The translations under genes were made by a program, and so were the position numbers. Shown piece by piece: positions 57,501 through 64,000 of a stretch of 64,000 nt of DNA; within the stretch, counting starts at the first letter, position 1, and every line of letters begins with the position of its first letter. The notes under the pieces were generated by a model. It was not told where the DNA came from, made no database searches, and saw nothing but the letters and a program-made list of their open reading frames with translations. Location of the stretch: the NCBI GenBank assembly GCA_004194705.1, contig SADC01001282.1:496001-560000 (forward strand), read 5' to 3'. This stretch comes from Ditylenchus dipsaci (taxonomy: Eukaryota; Nematoda; Chromadorea; Rhabditida; Anguinidae).

Positions 57501-58722
57501 GTCGTCTCAGTTTCCATAGGCGAAGGTCACCAGCCACTCCAATCTCAGTCGCAATGGCTCTCACAAGTTCAGTGTCATTCTTGGTAGTTTTGTCTTCATT
57601 CTCCATCTCTGGCATGCGTTCAATAATAGCAGTGCAACTTTTCTCTTGCATATCTCTATGGGCAACAATAGTGTCAGTGATGATTTTGGAAATTGTTGAT
57701 GAGTTGATGAGAGTGTCTTTGCCATTTTCCAAAATATCGTCTTGACCTTCTTTGATACTTTCATTGGAGTCCATATCATTATTGTCCAGCTCTTCTTGCA
57801 ACTGCTTGTTTTGACTAAGTAATTTATGGAAGACGAGAAGAACATCACGAGCAGCATCTCTAGCTTGGTGATAAAGAATGTATTCATTTTAAAAATGTAG
57901 TCAGGTCCAGGATTGATTTCTCCAAATCTTCGGTATTAAAGGAAAAGGTTGAAACAGCAGAATTAGGCATTGTCGATCAGCAATCAATAGTCAGAGAAAA
58001 GAGAAATATTGTAGGAAAAGCACAGAAAAGCTCTACAGCAGAGATGAATCACCAGTAAATAAAATCTAGACAGGAAAATGGAAAGGCTGCCTTTCCCTCC
58101 TCTTAGAGGGAATACGGTAAATACTATATTTAGCTTTTTTTAATTTCACGGCCGCGTTTTGAAAAGGTTTTAAATTAACAACAATAATTTAGAGCATGGG
58201 TCACTGAATGCCCTTACCATCTCTTCAAGTAGCACACCACCTGCCACGCTGGCCATTAAGCCAGACCAAAGTCTACCTGCTGTCTCAATAACCTCTAGCA
58301 TCGCCACCACTACCACAACAAGATCACCAACTTTTGCTGTCATAACCACCAATCCTCTAGCTATATTGCCTTGGTTATGGACCCCTAAACCTATGCTCAC
58401 GGTTCAGCCAGCCGCTACCCAAACACTAACTACACCAAATACCCTGAAAATGGCGTCCACAAATAGTGTTACTCCACAGCAAATGCCGTCTTTACGTGTG
58501 TCAACCCATGTAGTTGAGCCATTAACTGTGTCCACAGTTAGTGAAACCAGTAGTCAACCGAGTGGTGCATCTACTATTACAACACAAGTGAATGTGCCTT
58601 TGACAGAAGATGGAGGTTCAAGTGAAGACATGGTGAAGATGGCTTGCAGACAGCGTCAGCTAGAACCTATTTGGGCAGTCATTTGTGATCTAGGCAAAAC
58701 TGTGTATAAGACAAGAGATTGA
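27525..58722 (+). CDS. Large secreted EGF-TIG-cadherin-like protein with mucin-like tail
   Basis: Twenty-seven exons joined in phase with GT-AG sites: 27525-27603, 28179-28272, 28320-28517, 28567-28678, 29047-29109, 32031-32330, 32861-33013, 33060-33296, 34338-34574, 36845-37048, 37093-37267, 37894-37952, 38001-38270, 40971-41434, 41892-41994, 42238-42363, 42408-42720, 51213-51373, 51431-51604, 51659-51880, 51934-52139, 52704-52920, 53021-53191, 53216-53470, 53543-53834, 54572-55108, 58193-58722. Total 5952 nt, 1983 residues. Signal peptide 1-17; EGF module 44-71 ([15 protein letters not shown]); IPT/TIG domain about 86-180 ([22 protein letters not shown]); beta-rich segments 183-727; cysteine-rich helical part 728-1062; LISRWNETL near 1070; further beta-rich part 1117-1450; cadherin-like repeat around 1540-1680 ([16 protein letters not shown]); Ser/Thr-rich tail 1700-1960. 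No transmembrane segment, so extracellular matrix or surface-associated is inferred. Exons 16 and 23 have the least certain acceptors. Confidence 0.8.
27932..28116. mobile_element. TACCGTATT-ended MITE in intron 1
   Basis: TACCGTATTCTCTCTAATAG at the left, CTAATAGAGAAAATACTGTA at the right; an internal second end (TAGAGAGAATACGTTA) at 28003-28018 shows a short duplicate unit. Confidence 0.7.
29137..29740. mobile_element. TIR element CACTCNGGCTCC...GGCGTAATT in intron 5
   Basis: CACTCAGGCTCCAAGCGGCG at 29137 and CGCCGCTTGGGAGCCGGAGTG-type complement ending at 29740, followed inward by TAATTGAGATTC / GAATCTTAATTA. Interior words GAACACGAATCCGGTGTCAG recur at 30590 and 31650. No transposase. 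Confidence 0.7.
30652..31220. mobile_element. Foldback with conserved GTAGCC/CTAGTTTCT core, copy B
   Basis: Two arms of about 270 bp that are nearly perfect complements around a small loop at 30945-30960. Ends AATATTTTGAATCCCACTCG and its complement use the TCGAGACAAC hairpin words. Each arm has AGAAACTAGAATAGCAGGGC then TACATGATG. The long, little-diverged arms suggest recent origin. Confidence 0.85.
31235..31606. mobile_element. hAT MITE, TAGAGTTGGGCAA end
   Basis: Ends TAGAGTTGGGCAAAATACCG and TACCATTGGACAACCCTA with perfect 8-bp duplications TATTTGAC (31227-31234 and 31607-31614). Inner arms use GGTATTAATACC. The interior has TACTATTCGCGTATAC-type palindromes. Confidence 0.8.
32548..32812. 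mobile_element. Inverted repeat GACAAAACGCCCTGGATCGA in intron 6
   Basis: Left arm repeats GACAAAACGCCCTNGATCGA three times; right arm has CTCGATCCAGGGCGTTTTG and AGGGCGTTTTGTCCCTGTCC. The middle carries a fragment related to the TTAA-type MITE at 6805-7002. Confidence 0.65.
33483..33982. mobile_element. TIR element GGCCCTATCCTAGAAGA in intron 8
   Basis: Left GGCCCTATCCTAGAAGAAGG and TGCCTTGGTCCCCCCTGTTG; right CAACAGGGGGGACCAAGGCG and CCTCTTCTAGGATAGGGCC. Arms about 55 bp, nearly perfect. The open minus-strand frame inside shows no transposase domain. Confidence 0.75.
34082..34322. mobile_element. TTAA-type MITE, GGGGCATGC end, in intron 8
   Basis: Left GTAAAGGGGCATGCTCACCT, right GGTGACCATGCCCCTTTAA; inner arms GAACTTCTGTACAGATTTTT / AAAATCTTTACAGAAGTTC. 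Its right end lies 15 bases before exon 9, so it abuts the splice acceptor. Confidence 0.75.
34975..35240. mobile_element. Tigger-style MITE GATAAACGGGCA in intron 9
   Basis: TAAAGTCGAACCTTGATAAA then CGGGCATCCCC at the left; CTGCCCGTTTATCCAGGTTT at the right. The pattern of a strand word ending in TTGATAAACGGGCA fits pogo/Tigger MITEs. Right end partly mutated. Confidence 0.55.
35379..36686 (+). mobile_element. hAT transposon 2, internally deleted
   Basis: Ends TAGAGATAGAAG and TTTCTATCTCTA with perfect 8-bp direct repeats GTCTCCTC (35371-35378 and 36687-36694). Subterminal arrays are ATCGCA/TGCGAT words, the same arrangement as hAT 1 but with C in place of T at one position of each unit. 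Coding remnants inside are clearly related to hAT 1. It lies in intron 9 of the large gene. Confidence 0.9.
35643..36476 (+). pseudogene. hAT transposase relic, related to hAT 1
   Basis: Keeps the ATG start and BED finger beginning ([28 protein letters not shown]), then a frameshift before NLKGHL. The next recognisable block is [17 protein letters not shown], so roughly the middle half of the protein is gone. The C-terminal blocks ([24 protein letters not shown]) carry further stops. It cannot make transposase. Confidence 0.85.
37268..37893. other. Intron 11, no element recognised
   Basis: Contains the word CCTTGGTCCTCCCTGTGG near 37560, a fragment of the family seen at 14660 and 33515. Nothing else is identifiable. 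Confidence 0.4.
38777..39013. mobile_element. TTAA-type MITE, GGGCATGCCC end, in intron 13
   Basis: Left GGGGAATGCCCACGCTAATA, right TATTAGCGTGGGCATGCCCC; inner arms TTGAACTTCTGTACAAATTT and GTAGAGAAATTCAATG match the interior of 34082-34322. Confidence 0.7.
39608..39833. mobile_element. mariner-type MITE in intron 13
   Basis: Ends TTAGGTTGTGTCATAAATAC and GTATTTATGACACAACCTAA are complementary and flanked by TA. The TTAGGTTG start is that of mariner elements (TYAGGTTGNNCAATAAGT). Inner arms TTTTTTTATGGCATTGTGTT / AACAAAATGCCATAAAAA. No transposase. Confidence 0.8.
40615..40872. mobile_element. TACCGTATT-ended MITE in intron 13
   Basis: TACCGTATTATCTCTATTAA then CGGGCAATCTCTAATAAACGGG; right end TTCAATAGAGAAAATACGGTA. 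Closest in interior words (AACGGGC) to 12418-12672. Confidence 0.75.
42721..44229. other. First part of 8.5-kb intron 17
   Basis: Holds a TCCGCTCGAGACAA hairpin at 43582-43677 (CGTCAGATTTCGAATTCCGC / GCGGAGTTTGAAATCTGACG) and an R1 fragment at 43755-43860. The rest, AT-rich, shows nothing recognisable. Confidence 0.5.
44230..44391. mobile_element. Tigger-style MITE, CCGGTTTATCGAGG words
   Basis: GAGTGCCGGTTTATCGAGGG at the left, GTGCCGGTTTATCGAGGTTT GACTG TA at the right, with one or two more copies of the word inside each end. The GACTGTA end and the repeated GAGG-TTTATCG word match the pogo/Tigger MITE style; the left terminus is degraded. Confidence 0.6.
45211..46445 (+). mobile_element. 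Mutator-like derivative with tandem-repeat TIRs
   Basis: Ends AGGAAGACAATTAAAAATTG and CAATTTTTAATTGTCTTCCT. Each TIR, about 215 bp, is an array of GGGGCAACTTTTCTGGNAAA units (complement on the left). Between the TIRs lies a three-exon gene for a FLYWCH-like zinc-binding protein but no catalytic domain. No convincing target duplication. It lies in intron 17. Confidence 0.75.
45557..46169 (+). CDS. FLYWCH/Mutator-type zinc-binding protein, truncated
   Basis: Exons 45557-45654, 45706-45982, 46044-46169 splice in phase to 166 residues. Residues near 45-90 show [20 protein letters not shown] ... KSGRCNHGK, the C-x-C ... H-x-H-like zinc pattern of FLYWCH/WRKY-GCM1 domains found at the start of Mutator-like transposases. 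The following [14 protein letters not shown] ... [10 protein letters not shown] region is also the usual linker before the DDE domain, which is absent. The frame is clean, so a short DNA-binding protein might still be made. Confidence 0.65.
46612..46715. repeat. Short TTGAGCGGAATT hairpin
   Basis: GTCAAATTTTGAATTTTGCT ... TTGAGCGGAATTCAAATTTTGAC: about 100-bp palindrome of the family also at 13139, 24191 and 43582. Confidence 0.65.
47096..47612 (+). repeat. Tandem repeat, 189-bp unit, about 2.7 copies
   Basis: The landmark GTTGCTTCTAAAAA falls at 47183, 47372 and 47561, exactly 189 bases apart. Each unit also has CCGGAACCCT, AACATCTTGGC, ACACGTATAATTG and TTTCCTTGCCCTCCAAA. Confidence 0.85.
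47614..48258 (+). repeat. Minisatellite of GGCGAGGATA/GGCGAGGGTA units
   Basis: About 64 copies of a 10-base unit (TAGGCGAGGA, GGGCAAGGGT, GGATGGGCGA variants). Because 10 is not a multiple of three, all three minus-strand frames read through as Pro/Leu/Ser/Ala-rich repeats; none is regarded as a gene. Confidence 0.9.
48754..50737. mobile_element. hAT element, TAGGCTTGATCT ends, nested
   Basis: Ends TAGGCTTGATCT and AGATCAAGCCTA with perfect 8-bp duplications AATAGTAC at 48746-48753 and 50738-50745. Subterminal CGGCGGGATTCGGGATCGGG words repeat on both sides. No transposase detected. It contains the Mutator-like foldback 49331-50113. Confidence 0.85.
49331..50113. mobile_element. Mutator-like foldback, GGCCATAGA type, copy 2
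   Basis: Ends GGGTTATATTTAAAATTGGC and CAAAATTAAATACCACCC with a perfect 9-bp direct repeat ATTCAGAAT (49322-49330 and 50114-50122). Arms of TGGCCATAGAATTGTGAAAA units; stem block CTTAAAACATCTTTTCAG and AGTGGTTGAAACATGATTTC shared with 5532-6130. The open frames across it are repeat by-products. Confidence 0.85.
52244..52602. mobile_element. MITE TACGGTATAAGAACT in intron 21
   Basis: TACGGTATAAGAACTAATCC and GGTTTTAACCACT at the left, AGTGGTTAAAACCG and AGTTCTTATACCGTA at the right. An R1-like fragment (GACTCTTGATGCATAAAAA) lies in the loop. Confidence 0.75.
54129..54537. mobile_element. Foldback of GCGGACGCGACATT words in intron 25
   Basis: Ends TTAAAATGGCATGGCGACAT and TTCGCCATGCCCTTAA. 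The left half repeats TTGCGGACGCGACATTAGCG, the right half the complement (GTCGCGTCCGC, GTTGCACC, CATCCGCAAA). TTAA at both ends. Confidence 0.65.
55835..56140 (-). repeat. 189-bp repeat family, copy in intron 26
   Basis: CCAAGCTAAAATCCACCATC, TTTGAAGGGACTTAAA and AAAAAGAGCTAACATGTTGG align with the complement of the 47096-47612 unit and with 3060-3240. It is interrupted by the 101-bp MITE. Confidence 0.6.
56005..56105. mobile_element. 101-bp MITE with perfect 26-bp TIRs
   Basis: GGTTCTTACGGGTTATCCGC ACCACC at the left is the exact complement of the right end, and TGTTGGAC flanks it on both sides (55997-56004 and 56106-56113). The exact duplications and arms point to a recent hAT-like insertion into the 189-bp repeat. 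Confidence 0.85.
56265..56538. mobile_element. Inverted repeat of GGCGCGCAAATGT words
   Basis: Left CTGACATTTGCGCGCCACGA and GACATTTGCGCGCCAAAG; right TTGGCGCGCAAATGTTGGCG, CGCGCTAATGTCGGCGCGCAG. CpG-rich words in AT-rich surroundings. No coding sequence. Confidence 0.65.
56863..56937. mobile_element. Very short Tigger-style MITE
   Basis: CACTGACACCTCAGTTAACC at the left, AATAACCGAGAGTAGACTGTA at the right, with GTTAACCGACACT / AGTGTCCAATAACCGAGAG words. About 75 bases. Confidence 0.55.
57211..57970 (-). pseudogene. LINE ORF1-like protein, stand-alone relic
   Basis: A minus-strand frame of 196 residues (57801-57211) extends upstream in frame to 57880 ([18 protein letters not shown]) and, across a one- or two-base frameshift near 57890, to an ATG at 57970; about 250 residues in all. 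The C-terminal half has the RNA-recognition-like pattern of LINE ORF1 proteins ([20 protein letters not shown], then [17 protein letters not shown] and a last beta segment). The middle is acidic and coiled-coil-like. No reverse transcriptase is present on either side. It lies in intron 26 of the large gene. Confidence 0.6.
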
Positions 58723-59080
58723 TTGAATTGTTTATACTTTCTTGAAAAAATTGTTTTTATGGCATATTAAAAACTTTAATTGATTCACGTTTAAATGTGT
58801 GAAGACTACTTTACAACATTTTGGCAAATAATCGAGGGGGGGGGTAACTCTCAGCAAAACTGGTGTGTGTGCATGTTACACAGCAAACAACCAATATTGT
58901 TTTAAAGTCCACTCTGATCAAAAAATTTGATGTGAAATTCTCAAAAAAAAATATTTGGGATCCGAAAATAAGGTGGAATCTTATTAATGAGGACGTTTAC
59001 GCGCCCCACTGGACCGAACTTTGCCTTGGTCTCCCTGCTGATATTTTGTGTGATTTTAGGATAATAAAAAGACCCTGTCT
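58723..59080. other. Region after the large gene stop codon
   Basis: Likely 3' untranslated and intergenic sequence. No canonical AATAAA close to the stop; ATATTAAAAAC at 58765 is the nearest AT-rich candidate. A G run at 58837. Confidence 0.35.
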
Positions 59081-59299
59081 CTTCCTTATCATGGCAATTT
59101 CAAAGGTTTCAATGCGCGCGGGACCACACATACCGTATTATCTCTAATAAGCCCCCACTTCCAAAGAGGTGTGGAAAAATAAGGCCCCATCGGACCTTAT
59201 TCGAGATAATACGGTATTTTTTCAATAATGTTTTCGAATTCTTTAATTTTATTCGCATTTATTGTTTAAAACCTTTGAAATTGCCATGATAAAGAAGAG
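59081..59299. mobile_element. Foldback CTTATCATGGCAATTTCAAA with nested MITE
   Basis: TTATCATGGCAATTTCAAAG at 59086 and CTTTGAAATTGCCATGATAA at 59272. The interior contains a complete short TACCGTATT-family MITE at 59131-59216 (TACCGTATTATCTCTAATAA ... TTCGAGATAATACGGTA). Confidence 0.7.
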
Positions 59300-59749
59300 A
59301 TAAAATCTTTTAAATAGGGCCCAAAACTCTGATCCCATACTGTTTTCTTATTGACTATTTCGAGATAATTTCCCATAATATATTGGTGCCACCACCCTAG
59401 ACTGTGTTCGAGAGGATTAGATGCACAAAGTAAGGTTATTTTGTGCCTGGTAAAAAAGTGCGTCAACCAAAAATGAGTCTAAAATTTAATTGTGGTTGTT
59501 CAAGGTTAAGACATGCACACAGTCTGCATGCACTCGCCTCACATAATCAACTTGCAGTGAGAATAAGAAGTTGTTTGGTTAACAAAGCATTGTGACCTTG
59601 CCAAACTACCCCTATTGCAGGATTAGTCGACCTCATTTGCAACAACCTCCTTTTTAGGTGAACATTGTCAGCAAAAATAACTTTCTCACACTTTTTTAAA
59701 TTTTGTTTGTAAACAATTATTTTTTAACAAAATATATAAAAATTGTGTG
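59300..59749. other. Upstream region of the WAP/thyroglobulin gene
   Basis: No repeat or gene recognised. A possible TATATAA at 59732 lies only 18 bases before the ATG and may belong to the 5' untranslated region. Confidence 0.35.
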
Positions 59750-62290
59750 ATGGGTCATAAACTTCAAACGGCATTTTTAACCCTTATTTTTGTATGTACA
59801 GCAAATTTTCAAAGTAAGTTTTTTCATATGCTTGAACAAAAAATTGTCCTCTAAAAAATTGTAGGAATATGTGAGCTGCAAGGTACTTGCCACCACTGTG
59901 AACAAAACCGTATTTACAGCTTTTACACTTGTCATACTAGGTAGTTTTTATTTAGATGGAAAAAAATAATTGTATTTTTTAGTATGGATTGCTTTCCTGA
60001 AGAGTATTGCACACCTCAACGATTCTGTTGCCCAATTAGTGGATTACCTACTCAAATCGTGGAGTCTTCAGGTAGATTGAATATTAGCATTGAGAAATAG
60101 GTATGGGAGCTAATCCTTGCAGTGAGATTTATTTTGGCCGTGAATTTTTTAAATTTGTTTTGCCCAAACAATTTTTTTTGATTGAAAACAGGTTAAGAAT
60201 AAGTGAAAAATATTAACAGCGAACGTTAATTATACAATTTTATTAGGACAACAACTATTAAGACAACAACAAAACGGCCAATAAAATAATAATAGCTCTA
60301 GAGGAAAATTCCGAATTTCATTCAGTGTTACCATATTCCTGTTCCTTCTGCCCTGAACATAATTTGGCATCTTAGAATTTGTCTTAAAATTCTTGCTCTT
60401 CTTAACTTGCACATTCTTCGGAGAGGCATTCATTCTCTACCAGAAGACAGTCTAAACTTTCTGCTGAATCTCGTAGTCGAAATAAATTAACTATAAAAAT
60501 TTAAAAATCAAGTCAACAAAGGGTGAACTGACAAACTAAAAGTGACAAGTTGGTTTCAAAAAACTTTTCCTACTCCCTCCTCTTTCTAATTTTAAAAAAT
60601 CATTTTGAGACAAATATATATTTAAAAAAATGTGGCCAAAACCAGTTGCACTACAAGAATGTGCCAGCCTGTATCTCAATATTTATCAAAAAAAAAAGGC
60701 TAAATATTTTTTGGTTACTTCCAGATAATGCTCCACTAGTGGCTGAGTCTTCTTCTAAATCTGCTAGGTGTCCAGGTAATTGAACAAAAATCATACTAAA
60801 TATTTTAAAAATAAGCTTTAAGATGAATCAGATTGGTTAAGGATGTGCAAGACCAATGAAGACTGCATATTTAGGGATGAAATTTGCGCTGAAGGCAAAT
60901 GTTGTCCTTGTAAGTTTTTTATCAGCCTCTTTTTTGGTTTGTGAGTATGCACAATTAAAAATTTTGTTAATGTTTTTTGTTGAATTTTTCTTTTATGCTA
61001 AGACTTAGCAACTGAGTACAACTTTTATGTTAAGTAAACTCTTCTACTTGGAGTAAAGCATAAGGAATAAGACAAATAGTGCTTTTTTAGCTGAAATTAT
61101 GTGTATACTTGAAGCTATGTACATTTTAAAATAATGAATGCTGTTGCAACAGTAACATCCTGAAAATGACAAAAGCTACCTATTTTAAGCAGTGAATTTT
61201 CAATTTCCTCGTATTTCATTCCGGAAAATTTTCGGGCCTCGTACTCCGTTTTCGTACCGACTTTTTAAAATGGCTCGTACTCGTTCTCGTCCTTTTCGCA
61301 TCTTTTGTGTTTTTGCTCATTTACTGTCCAGTGACTGAAATGAGGTGAAACACCCTTAAAGACGGTGCTTTTATCTTACATTGAAAAAAAAAACCCTCTC
61401 GACCCTCTCAAACCCTAAAAAGATCCAAAACGTAGCGCTACTGTAATATACCCCCCCCCTCAATAATTGACCTACTGTCATATAGACCCCACCAAAAACC
61501 ATGATTTTTCAAATTATCGGGTGATATTGGCACCACTTTGTTATATAAGTTCGGGGTGCTCTACAAGAATGTGCAAAAAAAACTCTCAACGAACTCTTTG
61601 AAAAAGGGCACTACTTGAGGTAGCCTGGTAAGATTAGGTTGAGGTCATGATAATGGATAACAACCAAAATTAATATGCTTTATTCTGATTCTCGAGGACA
61701 TTTAATAGCGTAAAAGTATCCACCCAAAAGGGGTACTTTATTATCGAAACGCAAAAAACTTGAAAAAACTACAACAAAAATGTCTTCTCACTTCTAGGAG
61801 AAGTTATAAATTAAAAAAGTAGCTTGTAGTTTCATTGCCACCGTGAATGTCAAAATTTATCTTTAAAAACGTGATTTAGCATGTAAACAACGGAGAACCC
61901 AAGTGCTTACAGAAATGCCCAAAATAGAAGATTTCAAAGATGATTCAAACGACAGAGCTCTCACAGCTTTACACATCCCACAATGCAATCAAACAGACAC
62001 CAACTACTACCACCCAATGCAGTGCACCAAAGGCACCAATGAGTGCTTTTGTGTCACTAAGTTTGGCAGGAAAATCTCTGGACTAGATATTAACCAGAAA
62101 AAGGTCAACTGTACACAGCTAAGAGACCGAATGGACAAGGCTAACAAATTTGATTCTGGCAGGCTTCGCCTGAATCCAAAGCGAAAAGAGGTGTTAGTGT
62201 TGAATTCCACTGATGACAAAGGACAACAAGCTAGAAAACGGGAGGATGAAGAAGATTTTTTGGAGTTAGGAAGGGATGGAATGTATGAAG
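59750..62290 (+). CDS. Secreted WAP-like and thyroglobulin type-1 protein, 3' end missing
   Basis: Six exons in phase: 59750-59813, 59865-59940, 59983-60071, 60725-60775, 60832-60909, 61880-62290; 256 residues so far, open at the final donor (GAAG/GTATGC). Signal peptide 1-19 (LQTAFLTLIFVCTANFQ). First cysteine cluster ICELQGTCHHC ... MDCFPEEYCTPQRFCCP; second CPGDWLRMC ... DCIFRDEICAEGKCCP, both with the C-C-D-C-x5-C-KCC order of WAP/EB-like modules. Then a thyroglobulin type-1 domain with QC and CFCV cores (YYHPMQC, NECFCVTKFGRKISG). The tail is charged. WAP and thyroglobulin type-1 modules often inhibit proteases, which is an inference. Further exons must lie beyond 62290 but were not found before the window end. 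Confidence 0.78.
60910..61879. other. Intron 5 of the WAP/thyroglobulin gene
   Basis: AT-rich. It contains CTCGTACTCGTTCTCGTCC-type repeats near 61270 and a C run at 61450 with TGTAATATACC, a word also seen near 4195 beside R1. No exon recognised. Confidence 0.4.
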
Positions 62291-62699
62291 GTATGCCTTA
62301 GTTTAAAAAAAATTGGGTTAGAATGTGCATATTCACAGACCAATAAAGTGGTTTTATAAAATATTATCGCTAGAAAATTTGAATTATTAAGTCGTTTGGA
62401 AAGAATTTTGAAAACTTTTCGAATGGACAACTTTCCGAAATCATCATTTTTTCGAAAGTCTCCGTTTTTACCAAAATATTTTTTAAATCCGAATCCGTTG
62501 AGATCAGACCGAAATAAGTTATTTGAGCTGAGATCTAGATATTTTGAGTAGGTCGGCCAGAAATTTTGCAATACTTACCTACTTTAGTGGATGTCTCACA
62601 AAAAATTATTTTGATCTGATCTCAACGAATTGGAACTTAGAAAAACATTTTACGAATTCTTCGGTATCCCTTTATTTCGGTAACACATTATTCTTCGAC
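62291..62699. other. Intronic or intergenic, small inverted repeat
   Basis: CCGTTGAGATCAGACCGAAA at 62487 and GATCTGATCTCAACGAATT at 62610 are complementary in part. No exon of the preceding gene was identified. Confidence 0.4.
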
Positions 62700-62870
62700 T
62701 GTCTTACCATGTTTTTCAACATGGGCCGTGGCAAAAAGATACTCTATATGCATTTTTTGATCAAGAATCTTGCTCGAAGGGGCTTGGGCGCTTGGAGTTG
62801 AGATGCGCACGCCCACATACCTTAGACACAAATCACTGGAAGGTGACTCTGGATGCATGAAAAAACATAC
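62700..62870 (+). repeat. Dispersed repeat family R1, right-hand copy
   Basis: GGGCCGTGGCAAAAAGATAC, ATCAAGAATCTTGCTCG, GAGATGCGCACGCCCACATA, ACTCTGGATGCATGAAAAAA; same order and orientation as 240-460. Confidence 0.75.
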
Positions 62871-62873
62871 ATA

Positions 62874-64000
62874 CAGTCTACTCTCGATATAGTGCACTCT
62901 CGATACAGTGTAACTCTCGATATAGTGTATATTTTTTGCGGTCCCGACAAAGAAAACAGCTCTCGATAAAGTGTATATTTTCTAATTTTATTGAAATTGC
63001 TGTCTCTAAAATGTAAATTTATCCGTTTTTTGCAAATTAAGCAATAAGTACTGAAAAAGAGTGAGGTTTGATTACTTTGAACTAGAAGAAATCAGTAATG
63101 GAAGTTGCCAAAAATAAAAGCGCCAAATTCATTAATAAGAGGGTACGATGAGCTATAATTGAATTCTTGGATCTTTTTTGCCGAGGTTAAAAGAACCGAA
63201 AAGAAATGTAGTAAAGGGCAGTGAAGGTGAAACAATTAAGAGACGGTTGAAAGCTTATAGAGCGTTTGATTTTGCCAGTCATTATATAAAACAGCATTCT
63301 GATGATCATGCGGTGCTTAGTTTTGCCGATGCATCAGAATAATATTTTACGAAGAGAGGCGAAAAACAGAAACATGATAATGTAATGGCTTGTTTACGTT
63401 GTATGAGTTAGAGTCAGAGTTCGAGTTAGAGTTCGGGTTTTTGATTAAGTGAACACCTCTGATCCGAACTCGAACTCTAACTCGAGGGTGTTGACGTACC
63501 TCGAGTTCGAGGTCGAATTTGAAGGTGATGATGCATATAACTCGGATTCCCTTGTAGTAAACGGCCTGAAAACTAACTTTTAGTGGCTTTTGACCGCTCA
63601 GGGGCGAAATTCTGAGCCATCTGAGCTATATACATAAGCACGTTCAAGCGCGACCTCGAACTCTAACTCGATGTACGTGAACACCTTCGAGTTAGAGTTA
63701 GAGTTTGAGTTCGGATTTTTGAGTACATGAACACCTCTTACCTGAACTCGAACTCTAACACTAACTCGAACAACGTGAACAAGCCATAAATGTACATCAA
63801 AAATGACCAGCTACTTCTAGTCTAACCGTTAATTCCTTTCTCACATGGTACCATTATTATTTTTGTCGAATAAAATATCTTTTTGATTTGGGGTTCAGGT
63901 CATTAAGGCGAAAACTCTCGATATAGTGTACAACATTGACTGTTTTGTTGGGAAACCTTCGATATAGTGTACTCTCGATATAGTGTAACTCTCGATATAG
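62874..64000. mobile_element. Tigger-type element, right end cut by the window
   Basis: Left end CAGTCTACTCTCGATATAGT after TA, followed by further CTCTCGATAYAGTGTA words; the same words in complementary and direct arrangement fill 63911-64000. The interior (63000-63380) shows no recognised transposase. A separate inverted repeat is inserted at 63387-63786. Confidence 0.7.
63387..63786. mobile_element. Foldback of GAGTTAGAGTTCGAG words
   Basis: GGCTTGTTTACGTTGTATGA, AGTTCGAGTTAGAGTTCGGG at the left; CCTGAACTCGAACTCTAAC, CAACGTGAACAAGCC at the right. A second inner pair, GTGAACACCTCT and GTACGTGAACACCTTCG, shows arms built from a 6-base word AGTTMG. Confidence 0.75.

Overview
The window is animal nuclear DNA, AT-rich and dominated by DNA transposons and their short non-autonomous derivatives. 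The evidence is spliced genes with GT-AG introns, secreted multidomain proteins (EGF, TIG, cadherin-like, WAP-like and thyroglobulin type-1 modules), and PIF/Harbinger, hAT, pogo/Tigger, Mutator-like and mariner-type elements. Most introns that carry no transposon are only about 42-57 nt; the long introns are long because mobile elements sit in them. That fits an invertebrate with very short ancestral introns (some larvaceans, nematodes, rotifers or flatworms behave this way), but I cannot name the lineage.

Host genes. (1) 27525-58722 (+): a 27-exon gene reconstructed in phase from end to end, predicting a secreted protein of about 1983 residues: signal peptide, EGF module, IPT/TIG domain, a long series of beta-sandwich-like segments, cadherin-like repeat, then a Ser/Thr-rich mucin-like tail. 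(2) 59750 to beyond 62290 (+): a second gene with its own signal peptide, two WAP-like cysteine clusters and a thyroglobulin type-1 domain; its 3' end was not found. (3) 17617-21129 (-): a four-exon gene for a 217-residue secreted precursor with dibasic sites and an eight-cysteine C-terminal domain. Two weaker host candidates are a 64-residue cysteine-rich ORF at 14105-14299 (-) and a possible transmembrane terminal exon at 5054-5272 (-).

Mobile elements. An apparently intact PIF/Harbinger transposon (8252-11739) carries both of its genes (HARBI1-like nuclease and Myb/SANT-like partner). Two related hAT transposons (24482-27129 and 35379-36686) have perfect 8-bp target duplications; the first is nearly intact, the second is an internally deleted relic. 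A GC-rich-ended hAT derivative (14871-16080), a pogo/Tigger relic (22213-23275), a FLYWCH-type Mutator-like derivative (45211-46445) and a LINE ORF1-only relic (57211-57970) also keep coding sequence. Around these lie many foldback elements and MITEs, several nested inside each other; 48470-51037 holds three clear levels, and stem arrays inside the innermost one.

Layout: 1-8250 repeats; 8252-11739 Harbinger; 11761-17564 repeats and hAT relic; 17617-21129 secreted precursor gene; 21130-27137 repeats, Tigger and hAT; 27525-58722 giant secreted-protein gene with most remaining elements in its introns; 58723-62290 WAP/thyroglobulin gene; 62291-64000 repeats and the left part of another Tigger-type element cut by the window edge.
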